A DNA stretch of 25,604 nt, from assembly GCA_000467715.1 (NCBI GenBank), contig AJFK01000267.1:1-25604 (forward strand). Reading direction: 5' to 3'. Both the position numbers and the translations under genes were made by a program. Shown here piece after piece: positions 8,300 to 19,600 of this stretch. The stretch's first letter is position 1. Every line of letters begins with the position of its first letter. The notes beneath the pieces were generated by a model. It was given only the letters and a program-made list of their open reading frames with translations, ran no database searches and was not told the origin of the DNA. This DNA is from Hysterium pulicare CBS 123377 (taxonomy: Eukaryota > Ascomycota > Dothideomycetes > Hysteriales > Hysteriaceae).

Positions 8300-9442
8300 A
8301 TGGGATCTGTCGACATGGTACAGACGGCGCTGGTTGGTGGGCCGAAGGATAGCATTGCTCTCTCACACACGGCACCGGTTCCTCCGGGTACGCTGGAAGA
8401 CGGCACGTTGGCGGTGGAAGTGATGGCAGTGTCGCTGAATCCTGTAGATACGAAGATGCTGGGCGGCTATCACACAGTTGGAGCTATTGCGGGGTGTGAA
8501 TATGCTGGTGTCGTTAAGGCGGTCGGCTCTGGGGTGACGGCGGAATGGAACATTGAGGTTGGCGACCGAGTCAGTGCTGCTATCATGGGCATGAATCCAC
8601 GGCGACCCAACATCGGAGCCTTCGCTCAATATTCCGTGGCACCGGCATACTGCGCTCTCAAGCTTCCGGACGATTTTTCTTTTGCACATGGTGCAGGCAT
8701 TGGCAATGCGTGGTACACGGTGCCATGGGCGCTTTTCCATACCCTGGGTCTCGCTCCTGGGCCACAGCTCCAGCCTCTCAGCGACTGGATCGAGTCATCA
8801 ACATCAAGCCCGGTCCTGGGATCCAAAGTCATACTCAACACTATCAAGCCGCAAAGTGTCTTGGTGAGTGGTGGCTCCAGCTCAACGGGGACTTGCGCCA
8901 TCCAACTCTTAAAGATTGCCGGCTTCAAAGTTATCGCCACAACGTCGGCACGCAACATGGCTCTGGTCAAATCTTTTGGCGCCGATGCCGCTTTTGATTA
9001 CTCGGACCCGAATTGCGCCAGCGACATTCGCGCTTACACCGCCAACGCGTTACGCTTCGCCATCGATTGCATTACCACACCTGAGACGACACAGCTGTGC
9101 TACAAAGCCTTGGGGAGGACTAGAGGACGCTACGTGTCGCTGGATCCATTTAGCGAGTCCATCGCCTCGACGCGCAAAATCGTGTCTGCCGGGTGGGTTT
9201 TAGGACCCGAGCTCTTGGGCGAGGAGATCGCCTGGCCAGCACCACATGGAAGAGACGCCAACCCCTTTGCCAAAGACTTTTGTGTCGTGTGGAACCAAAC
9301 GCTGCAACGATTGCTCGACCAGGGCCGGATCCGCACTCATCCTCAGCTGGTGCGTGACACCGGTCTTGAAGGTGCTTTGGGTGGCCTGGAGGAGATCCGA
9401 GCAAAACAAGTTTCCGGACAGAAGCTCATATTTACCTTGTGA
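8300..9442 (+). CDS. Trans-acting enoyl reductase (LovC/TenC-type MDR)
   Basis: NADPH-dependent medium-chain reductase, 380 aa, intronless, acting in trans on the ACP-bound enoyl chain of a PKS whose own ER is dead. Seen: the N-terminal GroES-like fold with NPVDTKM (Lys52, at the place of the conserved LovC lysine); GCEYAGVV and VGDRV; the dinucleotide loop VLVSGGSSSTG (187-197); and the long RFAIDCIT..GRYVSLDPF..WPAPHGR stretch that closely follows LovC. Zinc ligands are absent, as in this family. Length agrees with known members (about 360-390 aa). It lies directly upstream of the PKS-NRPS on the same strand, which itself has a degenerate ER. Programmed reduction of only some extension cycles is inferred. 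Confidence 0.93.
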   Translation: MGSVDMVQTALVGGPKDSIALSHTAPVPPGTLEDGTLAVEVMAVSLNPVDTKMLGGYHTVGAIAGCEYAGVVKAVGSGVTAEWNIEVGDRVSAAIMGMNPRRPNIGAFAQYSVAPAYCALKLPDDFSFAHGAGIGNAWYTVPWALFHTLGLAPGPQLQPLSDWIESSTSSPVLGSKVILNTIKPQSVLVSGGSSSTGTCAIQLLKIAGFKVIATTSARNMALVKSFGADAAFDYSDPNCASDIRAYTANALRFAIDCITTPETTQLCYKALGRTRGRYVSLDPFSESIASTRKIVSAGWVLGPELLGEEIAWPAPHGRDANPFAKDFCVVWNQTLQRLLDQGRIRTHPQLVRDTGLEGALGGLEEIRAKQVSGQKLIFTL

Positions 9443-10665
9443 CCAACTGCTTCTCCTATAAGCCTGGCCTTTATTACTGAAAAATAACTATCTTTCAATT
9501 GCAGCTCTCCTTTCCTCGCGTTCGCCTCTTTCCCTTGCGTTTGTAGAAGCTGTTTCTCAGTCCTTCGCCTTCTTTCTATTATAAACGCGGGCAGATCCTC
9601 ATCACATGGCGATTTTCCTACGTTTCAAGTACTACATCTGAATCACAGTGGTGATGTAGGAGCAGCTGATATGATGACTGCAGCGATGCCACATCATCGA
9701 GAGAGGGCGCGGGCATGGCCTGGAGCTCGTATGCAATGGAACATTCTGGTCATGAGATCTAGATCCAAGCGAAGAGGGCTTCGCAGTCCTTGGCAAGCAC
9801 TTGCCTTGATGGAAATTCATCCAGCGTAGACGGCGTGCCGCTGCAGTTGTAGTCTCAGATAGCCTATCAGGTCACATGCTAGGTACGCTTGCCTATCCGA
9901 GAGAATGCTGCAGATCACTGATGCAAGTCTGCTAAAACATCTTCACAGCTACACTGCTCTAATTCCAATACTGAAATCAATGTACAAATGGAAGAGAGCA
10001 TGCTGAAGCATGCGCTCAGCAACTGACTAGGACCTCGGACGAAATCCTATGACCAGCGTATCACAACGTTTGACATTCGGCTCTCGGTAATCAACAGTTA
10101 GAAGCCTTCTCTATCTCAATTTTGAATATTGAGAGGCAAAAGTCACTCATAATGGTTGGGAACGATTTTTTTTTTCAAGTTTCGCCTATAACAAACGGCT
10201 CGGCAGTTAATAACTGGTGATATTATATACTATGGGCTAGCATCTTCTCATAGAGCATCAAGATCTGACTGCAACCTAGCTTGAGAGTTCAAGGTAGACA
10301 CACCACCAAACGAGGCCAGAATTCATAAGCAGCCTTGCGCCTTGAGACTACACGTACAAAGACTTTTAAGGATAGACAGGTTCCTATATAACAGCAAAGA
10401 AGAAACGAAATGTTCCAGGATCAGCCAACGCGAAGCTATTTTTCAGCATGTATATCGCCATCCAGACCCTGATATGGGCATCAGGGGCCATCGATTCCTA
10501 TACCTGAGCAACACGCAAAACATCGGCGGTCTTCGGTGTACTAGAGAGCTCGGGGCGGGGAGCGGTGAACTTTTCCAGTGGCCGGTTTACAGCGACGGTT
10601 CATGTCAATAAGAGGTGAGTCTCACGAATCTTGTCCAGCATCTTAGAGATTTACAGCAATTCAAC
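9443..10665. promoter_or_regulatory. Intergenic region and long 5' region of the PKS-NRPS gene
   Basis: 1.2 kb between the trans-ER stop and the PKS-NRPS ATG, with no supported gene. It contains a T10 tract (10166-10175), a TATATA at 10224-10229 about 440 bp before the ATG, and TCGG cores at 10035, 10077, 10084 and 10200. A short upstream ORF starts at 10602. If the TATA is used, the mRNA leader is ~400 nt. GTGAGT at 10615 with TTACAG ending at 10656 could mark a 42-nt leader intron, which is shorter than usual. Confidence 0.5.
10602..10646 (+). other. Upstream ORF (14 codons) before the PKS-NRPS start
   Basis: ATG at 10602 opens a frame that stops with TAG at 10644-10646, 20 nt before the main ATG at 10666 and in a different frame. 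Both ATGs sit in the same local sequence, CATGTCAAT. It could reduce translation of the main frame if the leader is transcribed. It is real as sequence; function is inferred. Confidence 0.3.
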
Positions 10666-13600
10666 ATGTCAATCTTCAACAGAACCGAGCAACCGGTGGA
10701 GCCCATTGCGATTATTGGCGTCGCATGTCGTTTCCCTGGGGGCGCAAACACTCCATCGAAACTCAAGGACTTGATACAGTCACCATACGATCTCTCCAAG
10801 ACGGTTCCAGCGAACCGGTTTGATACGACGAGTTTCTTTCACTCGGATCCATCTCATCATGGAACGACCAACGCCAACAAAGCCTACTTCCTCGACGAGG
10901 ACATCCGCAATTTTGATACTGCTTTCTTCAATGTCCAGGCCTCTGAGGCTGACGCTATGGACCCCCAACAGCGTTTGTTAATGGAGGTCGTCTACGAATC
11001 ACTGTACTACTCCCCCTCTCTCTATACGTATCTTCCTTGATCAAGTCTAATTATTGCTGCAGGTGCAACGCCGGTCAGAAAGTTGAAGATACCAAGGGTT
11101 CAAATACTGCTGTTTATGTTGGATTGATGTGTGATGACTGGTCTCAGTTGACAGGTCGTGACTGGGAGTTGACTCCAACCTACGCAGCAACCGGCACCAG
11201 CCGCGCCATATTTTCGAATCGCATCTCTTACTTCTTTGACTGGCACGGGCCAAGTATGACCGTCGATACGGCTTGCTCTTCGTCACTGGTTGCCGTGCAC
11301 CAAGCTGTGGCGACGCTGCGAAGCGGGGAAAGCAAAATGGCAGTAGTGGCGGGCACAAACCTCATTCTCTCACCAGGTACTTTGGGCTCAACTCCCTAGC
11401 GCAAGACCCCTGATAATAACAGAATTACAGGTATGTGGATTGCTGAGAGCAATCTGCGGATGCTTTCGCCGACAGGTACGAGCAAGATGTGGGATGCCGC
11501 GGCAGATGGCTATGCCCGTGGTGAAGGTGTAGCTGCAATCATCATGAAGCCATTGAGTGCTGCCTTAAGAGACGGCGACAACATTGACTGTGTCATTCGT
11601 GCCACGGGCATCAACCAAGACGGACGAACGCCCGGCCTTACGATGCCCAGCAATCTAGCCCAGTCACAATTGATTAGGGACACATACGTTCGCGCTGGCT
11701 TGAACATTAATGACACCAAGGACCGTCCGCAATTCTTCCACGCCCATGGAACAGGAACGCCCGCAGGTGATCCTCAAGAAGCTGAAGCCATTTCACGTGC
11801 CTTCTTCCAAGATCAACAGCGTGCCAGAACTCCTCTATATGTGGGCTCTATCAAAACTGTGATCGGGTAAGTCATGAAGTGTCTGGTCAATTCATTCTTA
11901 GCTGATGCGAAATGCTTTACTTTAGGCATACTGAAGGTACAGCCGGCCTTGCCAGTCTCGTGGCTACCGCATTGGCCATGAAGCACGGCTTTATTCCACC
12001 AAACCTACACTTCAATACCCTGAGTCCTTCCGTTGCACCATATTGTACGCATCTCCGCGTGCCGACCGAAACCATCCCATGGCCAGAACCTGCTCCAGGG
12101 CAGCCTCGGCGTGCGAGCATCAATAGTTTTGGTGAGTGCTGTAGCATAATTCTTCTATATGGGTTTAGAAATCATTGCTAACATGGTATCAAGGCTTTGG
12201 TGGCACCAATGCACACGCCATTATCGAGACTTATCCTTCAACTGGGTTTACCCAACCTACGTCGACGACGCAGGCCGTCTTCAGTCCGATCATGCTTTCC
12301 GCAGCCTCTCCGTCTGCCCTGCGCCAGTCAATGTTGGATGTACAATCCTACCTTATGGACCACCAAGGTACCGACATGCGAAATCTGGTCCACACTCTGC
12401 ATGCCCGCCGCTCGACGCTCGCATATCGGAAAGCTCTTGTGTGCGAGACGATCGAAGATGTGGTCGCCAACGTTGAAACACTGCTTGACGAGGAAGGGGA
12501 TGACAGCTTGAGCACGCGTTACTCCGAGATAACAGCACCGAGCATTTTGGGGGTATTTACGGGTCAAGGCGCACAGTGGCCGCAAATGGGCGCCACACTG
12601 ATTCAACAGTCGCCTTTCGTGGTCGCTCGTTTAGCCGAGTTGAATGCGGCATTGTCATCCCTTCCGGCAACAGACCGACCAAACTGGACCTTGGAAGAGC
12701 AACTGACAGCACCAAAGGACCGCTCGAGACTCTCGGAAGCGGCCATTTCTCAGCCTCTGTGCACAGCCGTTCAGATACTTCTTGTTGACCTCGCCAAAGC
12801 GGCAGGTATTCGGCTTCGCGCGGTGGTAGGCCACTCTTCTGGAGAAATTGGTGCGGCATATGCAGCAGGATATATCAGTAGTTGGGACGCCCTACGTGTC
12901 GCATACTATCGTGGATTGTATGCTAAGCAGGCCCAATCTCCATCGGGAGCCAAAGGTGCCATGATGGCCGTCGGGACTACCTATGAGGATGCCGTTGAAT
13001 TCACCTCCCTGGAAGAATTCGAAGGTCGCATACAGGTTGCCGCACATAACTCTCCAACTAGCGTCACGTTGTCTGGGGACGAAGACGCTATTGACGAAGC
13101 ACTTGCCATTCTGAAAGATGAAGGCAAGTTCGCACGCAAGTTGCAGGTCGATACGGCATACCACTCCCGTCACATGCTCGCCTGTAGTGCGCAGTATCGT
13201 GAGGCTTTGATACGATGTAACATTCGCATCCAGCCTGGCAATGGTGTCCTTTGGCTCTCAAGTGTGCTTAATGGGAAGTCTATGACTGAGTCGATTCTTC
13301 AGGACCTAGGCCCAAGTTACTGGGTTGATAACATGACAAACCCCGTTCAATTTGCTCTGGCTGTCGCCACAGCTGCTGAGAGCTGTGGCACTTTCGATCT
13401 TGCCATTGAGCTCGGACCGCACCCGGCACTCAAAGCTCCATGTCTCGACAGCATGAAGATGAAGCCTGGTCAAGAGCCTCCATACACTGGCCTCATGGGC
13501 CGTGGTAAGAACGATGTTTCCGAGTTAGCGAGAGGTCTGGGTTTCATCTGGACATGTTTGGGACCGAAATCGGTAGCCTTTGACCGCTTGGACAGTATCA

Positions 13601-16600
13601 TGTCTGGTCCCCTTCCCCCCCCAAGATCGCTGTCAGACCTTCCTGCTTACCCTTTCGACCACACTCGCTCGTATGGTCAGCTTTCTCGGTACTCTGGCGG
13701 GCATCTTGTTCCTCTCGACGGGCCAAACCCTTTGCTCGGACGCAGACTTGTCGAGTCAGAGACAGCCGATCAAGTTTCATGGCGCAATGTTCTTTCTCCA
13801 AGCGAGAATAGTTGGTTGCAAGGCCATGCGTTACAAGGACAGACTGTCTTCCCAGCAATGGGTTATGTGGCCATGGCAGCCGAAGCAATCGTAGCCATTT
13901 GTCCCAATCGTCCTCTCGGCCTCATTGGCCTGCGAGATGTTGTTATTAACCGCGCTCTCGCATTCGAAGACGACCGAAGCAAGATGGAAACTAGGGTTGT
14001 AGTCACGATCGATAAGCTCACTGATGAATGTTTTCAAGGTCAATTGGTCTGCCACTCGGGACTGCCGCATAGCACAACACCATTTGTACGAAACTTCAGC
14101 GCGGAAATCTCTGCCACCTTGTATGAATCCCGCTCAGACACATTATCAGCCATCCGCGCGGACGAGATCAACCTTCACGACATCGATCCGTCACGCTTTT
14201 ATGACCAGTTCACTCGGCTAGGCTACAATTATAGCGCTCCTTTCACCGGCATTAACAGTCTCAAACGCAGAGGTGGATATGCCACTGGCAGTATTGAAGA
14301 TGTTTCCGGTGAAGGCTGGGAACACCAAATCCTCGTACATCCTGGATGGCTCGACTCTGCACTGCAAACAGCCCTTGCTGCGTATTCCTACCCTCACGAT
14401 AACCGCCTGTGGAGTTTGCACGTTCCTGTTGCGATTCGCTCCATCATAATCAATCCGTATTTCACAGCTCGAGGCGCTGGCGGAAGGCCAAAGAAATTCG
14501 AGTATCAAACCGTTGCTGCACAGGCTCCTTCGGTTCCTGTTCTTGCAGACATCGACGTGTTCGCTGGCGAGAGGTTTGACAAGCCATTTGTCCAGATCGA
14601 GTCTGTCGAAATCAAGCCGTTCGCTCAGGGCACCGCGGCAGACGATGTCACGCTTTTCACAGGCTTCGACTACCGCCTTGCATCTCCCGACGGTCCGGCC
14701 GCTGTGGCCGGTGAAAACTTCTACAACTCGGAGCGACTCCGGATGTTAGAGGTACTCGAGCGTGTGGGTTACTTCTACATCCGTCAAATGCACCAGACTT
14801 TGACGCCGGTGGAGAAGGCGAACGCTTTGCCGCACTACAAATATTTCCTGGAATTCGCCGAGCGAATCGTGTCCGACGTTTCCAAGGGCTTGTTGCCCAA
14901 TGTGCCTCCAGAAGCATCTAAAGACACTCGGGCTTACATTAAATCATTGACAGCTCAGTATCGAGAATCCGTCGATATCAGATTGCTCGAGGCTGCCGGC
15001 GACAATATCGTGGACGAAGTACGAAATTCGGGCAGCATTCTGCAACACCTTCTTGCAGACAATCTGCTGGACCAATTCTACGAAGAGTCTGTAGCGTTGA
15101 ATTATGCCAACGTACTGATAGGCCGTATTGTCGCTCAAATCGCCCATCGTCATCCAAACATGCACATATTCGAAGTTGGGGCTGGAACAGGGGGCGCCAC
15201 GAGCCAAATTCTTCCGGCACTGGGAAATGCTTTCTCAACATATACATATACTGACATCTCTGCGGGATTCTCACATCGTGTCCAGGACCGGTTCCGACCA
15301 TATGTGAATCGCATGAATTTTACAGTGTTCGACATGGAAAAACCTCCAGCTGAACAAGGAATTATCGAAAACACATACGACGTCGTTATTGCGTCCAATG
15401 TGCTACACGCCACAGGCAAGCTAGACGACACGATTGCTCATATTCGCCGCTTGCTACGCCCTGGCGGCTATCTTGTTGCGCTGGAAGTAATTTCCAACTA
15501 CTCTCTCGCCATTGATGCTGTCTTTGGTGCACTTCCAGGCTGGTGGGCAGGCGCGGAGGTCGAAAGCTGGCGACGAGATGGACCGGCCCTCACTCTAGAG
15601 CAGTGGACCACATTGACACGCAGACATGGCTTTAGCGGGGTGGACACACACACGCCCGTGTCGAATCCTTTGCAGGCGTTCTCCGTCTTTGCCTGTCAGG
15701 CTGTTGATCCCATCGTGTCTGGACTACGGGATCCTCTTACTGCTGGTGTTTCCTTGTCCTCGCAACATCTTGTTGTAGTAGGTGGTGTTAAACCCGCAGT
15801 CTTGGAACTTATGGAGGGAGCGGTGAAACTTGCTCGTTCCCACTTTGCAAATGTCATCCACCTGCCATCTCTTGAGGAACTCAACAATCACGGCCTGGCC
15901 GAAAGTTCTTCAGTCCTGTGTCTTACAGAGCTTGACGAACAGTTACTCGAACGTCGAAACGCCTCCAAATTTGACGCGCTGAAAGTTCTGTGGCAGAACG
16001 GACGCAACGTGTTATGGGTGACGCGGGGTGCAAGAGCAGAAAACCCGCACTCTGCAATGATGCTGGGCCTATGCCGCTCGGCACGCTTCGAATATCCCCA
16101 TCTAAATTTGCAATTTCTCGATTTCGATATCATGCCATCGGCCAAGTCCACTATGGAAGCCCTACTCCAGCTCGAACTCGCCGCGCAGCTGAAGACAGAA
16201 GGCCGCGAGGGCACTCTCTGGACTTTCGAACCGGAGCTACATGTTGTCGACGATCAGACACTAATTCCTCGCTTGTATCCAAATTCTTCAGCCAATGAAA
16301 GATACAACACCTCGCGGCGATTGGTACGGCACGACGTCAATCTCGACGAAACTACAGTCGGATTGGCCGCCAATGCAGATGAGAACACATTGGACGTCCA
16401 GGTCATGCCGCCATTGAGGCCGCAAATCCCATCTACTGGTTCAACAATATGTGTCAAGATTCAGTATTCGATGCTACAAGCTATCAAAGTGTCGGAAGGC
16501 TTCTTCTATCTTTGCGCAGCGAAGAATGTCCAGACGGGTGAGAGTGTCGTTGCATTAACGAACAAAGGAGTGGCTTCAACCATGGATATACCCATATCGT

Positions 16601-19600
16601 GGGTCAAAGTCATGTCAACTGCTCCCGACAGCTTGGTCATTAGCACGTTAGCGCTCCACTTGATCACGCAGAGCATCATCTCCAGCAATGCCACTGAGGA
16701 AGGTACTATCCTCATCCACGATGCTAGCGAGATACTTCGCAAAGCGATCAGCAAAGAAGCGACAGCTCGTGGAATCCAGGTCGCATTCACCACAAGCAGA
16801 AAACCGGCGGTGAAATCTAGCCGGGAGGGATTCGAGGTGTACTTGCACGAAAGTTTCCCACGCCGCTTGATTGAGAAGCTCATTCCGCGTGACGTAGTGG
16901 TGTTCCTGGACATGTCCACAGGCGACAATCCCTTGGGCGGCTTACTACGAGAGTCACTGCCTCGACACACCGTGATGCATACCACACCAGACTTCATTCG
17001 AGCTCACACCGACTCCTCACGAACAACGGCCGATGGGAATATCCAACAGATTCTGAAAGTAGCATGCCGGTCAGCGGCACGTCCAACCCCTGACTGTCTT
17101 CCTGTTGTATCATTGGCAGATATGGGGACATCCATGAAAGCGAATACAACACCAACCATTGTAGACTGGAAGAGCTCGTCAAATCTCACAGCAACAGTGC
17201 AACCCATCGATGCTGGGACTATTTTCCGCGACAATGGGACCTACTGGTTGCTAGGAATGACGGGTGACTTGGGAATATCCATCTGCCATTGGATGGTCCG
17301 TCACGGTGCCCGACACGTTGTCCTCAGTAGCCGGAACCCCAATGTACATCCAAGAAGTTTCGAGTCGCTCGAAGCCCTTGGGGCCAATATTCGAATCGTG
17401 AGCGTCGACATCAGCAATCGCAAGTCTTTGCATGATTGCCACAGCAAGCTCCAGGCAGATTTTCCACCTATCATTGGCGTCGCCAACGCCGCGATGGTTC
17501 TTGAGGATAGCCTGTTCGACGAAGTACAATACGCGTCTATCGAACGGGCCATGCTACCAAAAGTTGAGGGAAGCGCGTTCTTGGACCAGCTCTTCTACTC
17601 AACGCCGTTGGACTTTTTCATTTTATTCACATCGGTTGCCAATGTGGTGGGCACAAGTGGCCAGTCAACATACGTCATGGCCAATTGTTTTATGTCGGCC
17701 CTTGCCAAGCAGAGAAGAGATATCCGTGGTGTAGCCGGGTCTGACATTGCTGTGGGCTCGGTCCAAGGTTTGGGCTACCTCATGAGGGACAAGAAACTTG
17801 ACAGGGATTATTTCGTTCGTCGAGGCTATCGCAACCTTTCGGAGCAAGATCTCCACCAACTTTTTGCAGAGGCAATCTTGGCTGGACAGCCTGGACACCA
17901 GGGAAGCTCACAGGTCGTGAGCGGTATCCAGCCGTTCCGTGAGGCCCACGCCCAGCTTACAACCAATGCACAATTCCAGCATATGCGCCTGCGAGATGAC
18001 GAGCTGAACGATCGCGGTCTAGGCGATGGGAAAGGTGGTGCGGCGAGCGTTCAAGCTCGCCTTGCATCCGTCAAGTCGCAAGAAGAAGCTTCAGATGTCG
18101 TGCAGGACGCCTTTCTTGCTCGACTAAGATCGATTTTGATGATGCCCAAGACTGAAGTGATTGACCCACTGACGTCTTTGGTAGAGCTAGGGGCTGATTC
18201 CATCATGGCGGTCGACATCCGGGCTTGGTTCCTCAAGGAGTTGAACGTCGACATCCCAGTGCTCAAGATTCTCGGGCCGGGTGAAACGGTCGCTGACCTG
18301 GTGGCCGTGTCTGTTGCCAAGTTGGTACTAGACCTCGATCCGACTAAACTTGGGGACGAAAAGGAAGAAAACGACGTCCATGCCAAACCAGTCGCATCTT
18401 CACAGGCAAATGCTGAGCTTCAATTAGCGAACTACTCTACGTCTGAGTCGGGCAAGAGTGAAACGTCTAGTAGAACTTCCCCGAGCTCGTCCTCGTTGAC
18501 TACGGCATTAGAAACGCCTCTGGAGCCATCAGCAGAGGTTGCAGCGCGAAGACTCGAGCAGCAAGGGAAAGAAGACGAATGGAAATTGCGTCGAACAACC
18601 ATTGTCAACTCAGCCTCGGAGCGGATTGAGCCAATGACTCTGGGCCAGAAGCGATTTTGGTTCCTTAGCCATTACGTCCAAGACCCTACGACGTTCAATA
18701 TCACATACTTTGCCAAGATCCAAGGTCACATCCGCGTGAACGATTTGGCTCGAGCAGTTGATATTGTCGCTCAGAGGCACGAATCGCTCCGCACTCGCTT
18801 TTTCTGGTCGAATGATACAGCCAAGATGCCAATGCAAGGCATCCTGTCCAAGCCACTGCTTCAGTTGGAGCTGTCCACCATCCACCATACTGCACAAGCT
18901 CACCAAGCATATGAAGATATGCAGAGCTTCAATTGGGACTTTACCGACTGGTTGCCACTTCGTATACAACTTCTTTCGCTGTCGCCGACGGAACATTTCT
19001 GGATCATCGGAACTCACCATATCTCAATGGATGGTCTCAGCTTCAGTGTGCTCATGTTGGACATACACAAAGCCTACTCGGCATCAGGTCAATTGCCACC
19101 GCTGCCCGCAGGGTCCCAAATTCACGCTTTGGGTGCCCAACAGCGTCGTGCGCTGAAGAGTGGCAAGCTGCGCCCTGCATTAGATTATTATCGGAAGGCC
19201 CTCTCGACTGTCGACTTCACTAAGCCTATTGAGCTGTTCTCTTTCGCTAAGAGTCCAGTTAGATCTCCATTCTCTGACTATAGGACGCACGTCGCCAAGG
19301 TGCATCTGGACGCATCTACAACAGCAAAGCTAAAGCAACTCGCACGCCAGCAACGAGCGACCAGCTTCCATGCATATCTTGCCGCTTTTCAAACCATGGT
19401 GTTTCGTCTGCTCGACGAGAGCACGACCGATCAAATTGTCATAGGACTTTCGGACGCTAATCGTTTAGAGAAGTCGTCGATGGAGAGCGTTGGAAATTTG
19501 CTGAATCTTCTTCCCGTCAGCTTTCAACGCTCTCGGGACCAAAGCTTTGGGCAAGCAGTGCAAGATGCGAGGGATCGCGCTCATGCCGCCATAAAACATT

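Larger units (their letters stand above)
10699..12237 (+). other. KS domain (ketosynthase)
   Basis: Residues ~12-446, spread over exons 1-5. Catalytic triad seen: Cys184 in VDTACSSSL, His323 in [10 protein letters not shown] and His364 in GHTEGTAG. It ends with [13 protein letters not shown], which is only formed after removal of intron 4. It condenses malonyl units iteratively. Confidence 0.95.

Noticed and set aside
9670-9828. Short basic ORF (about 50 codons) between trans-ER and PKS-NRPS
   Set aside because: It starts with ATG but has no domain, no conserved pattern and a length expected by chance.
10615-10665. Earlier PKS-NRPS start at 10615
   Set aside because: The codon there is GTG, unlikely in fungi. 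It is better read as a possible splice donor, and ATG 10666 gives the standard KS N-terminus.
12557-12859. Antisense and alternate-frame ORFs inside the PKS-NRPS, FMO and ER genes
   Set aside because: They lie opposite strongly conserved domains, have skewed Arg/Ser/Pro composition and no recognisable motifs; they are shadows of the real frames.
15706-17235. Functional cis-ER domain in the PKS
   Set aside because: No NADPH-binding glycine loop can be found and a trans-ER gene is adjacent, so the domain is called degenerate.
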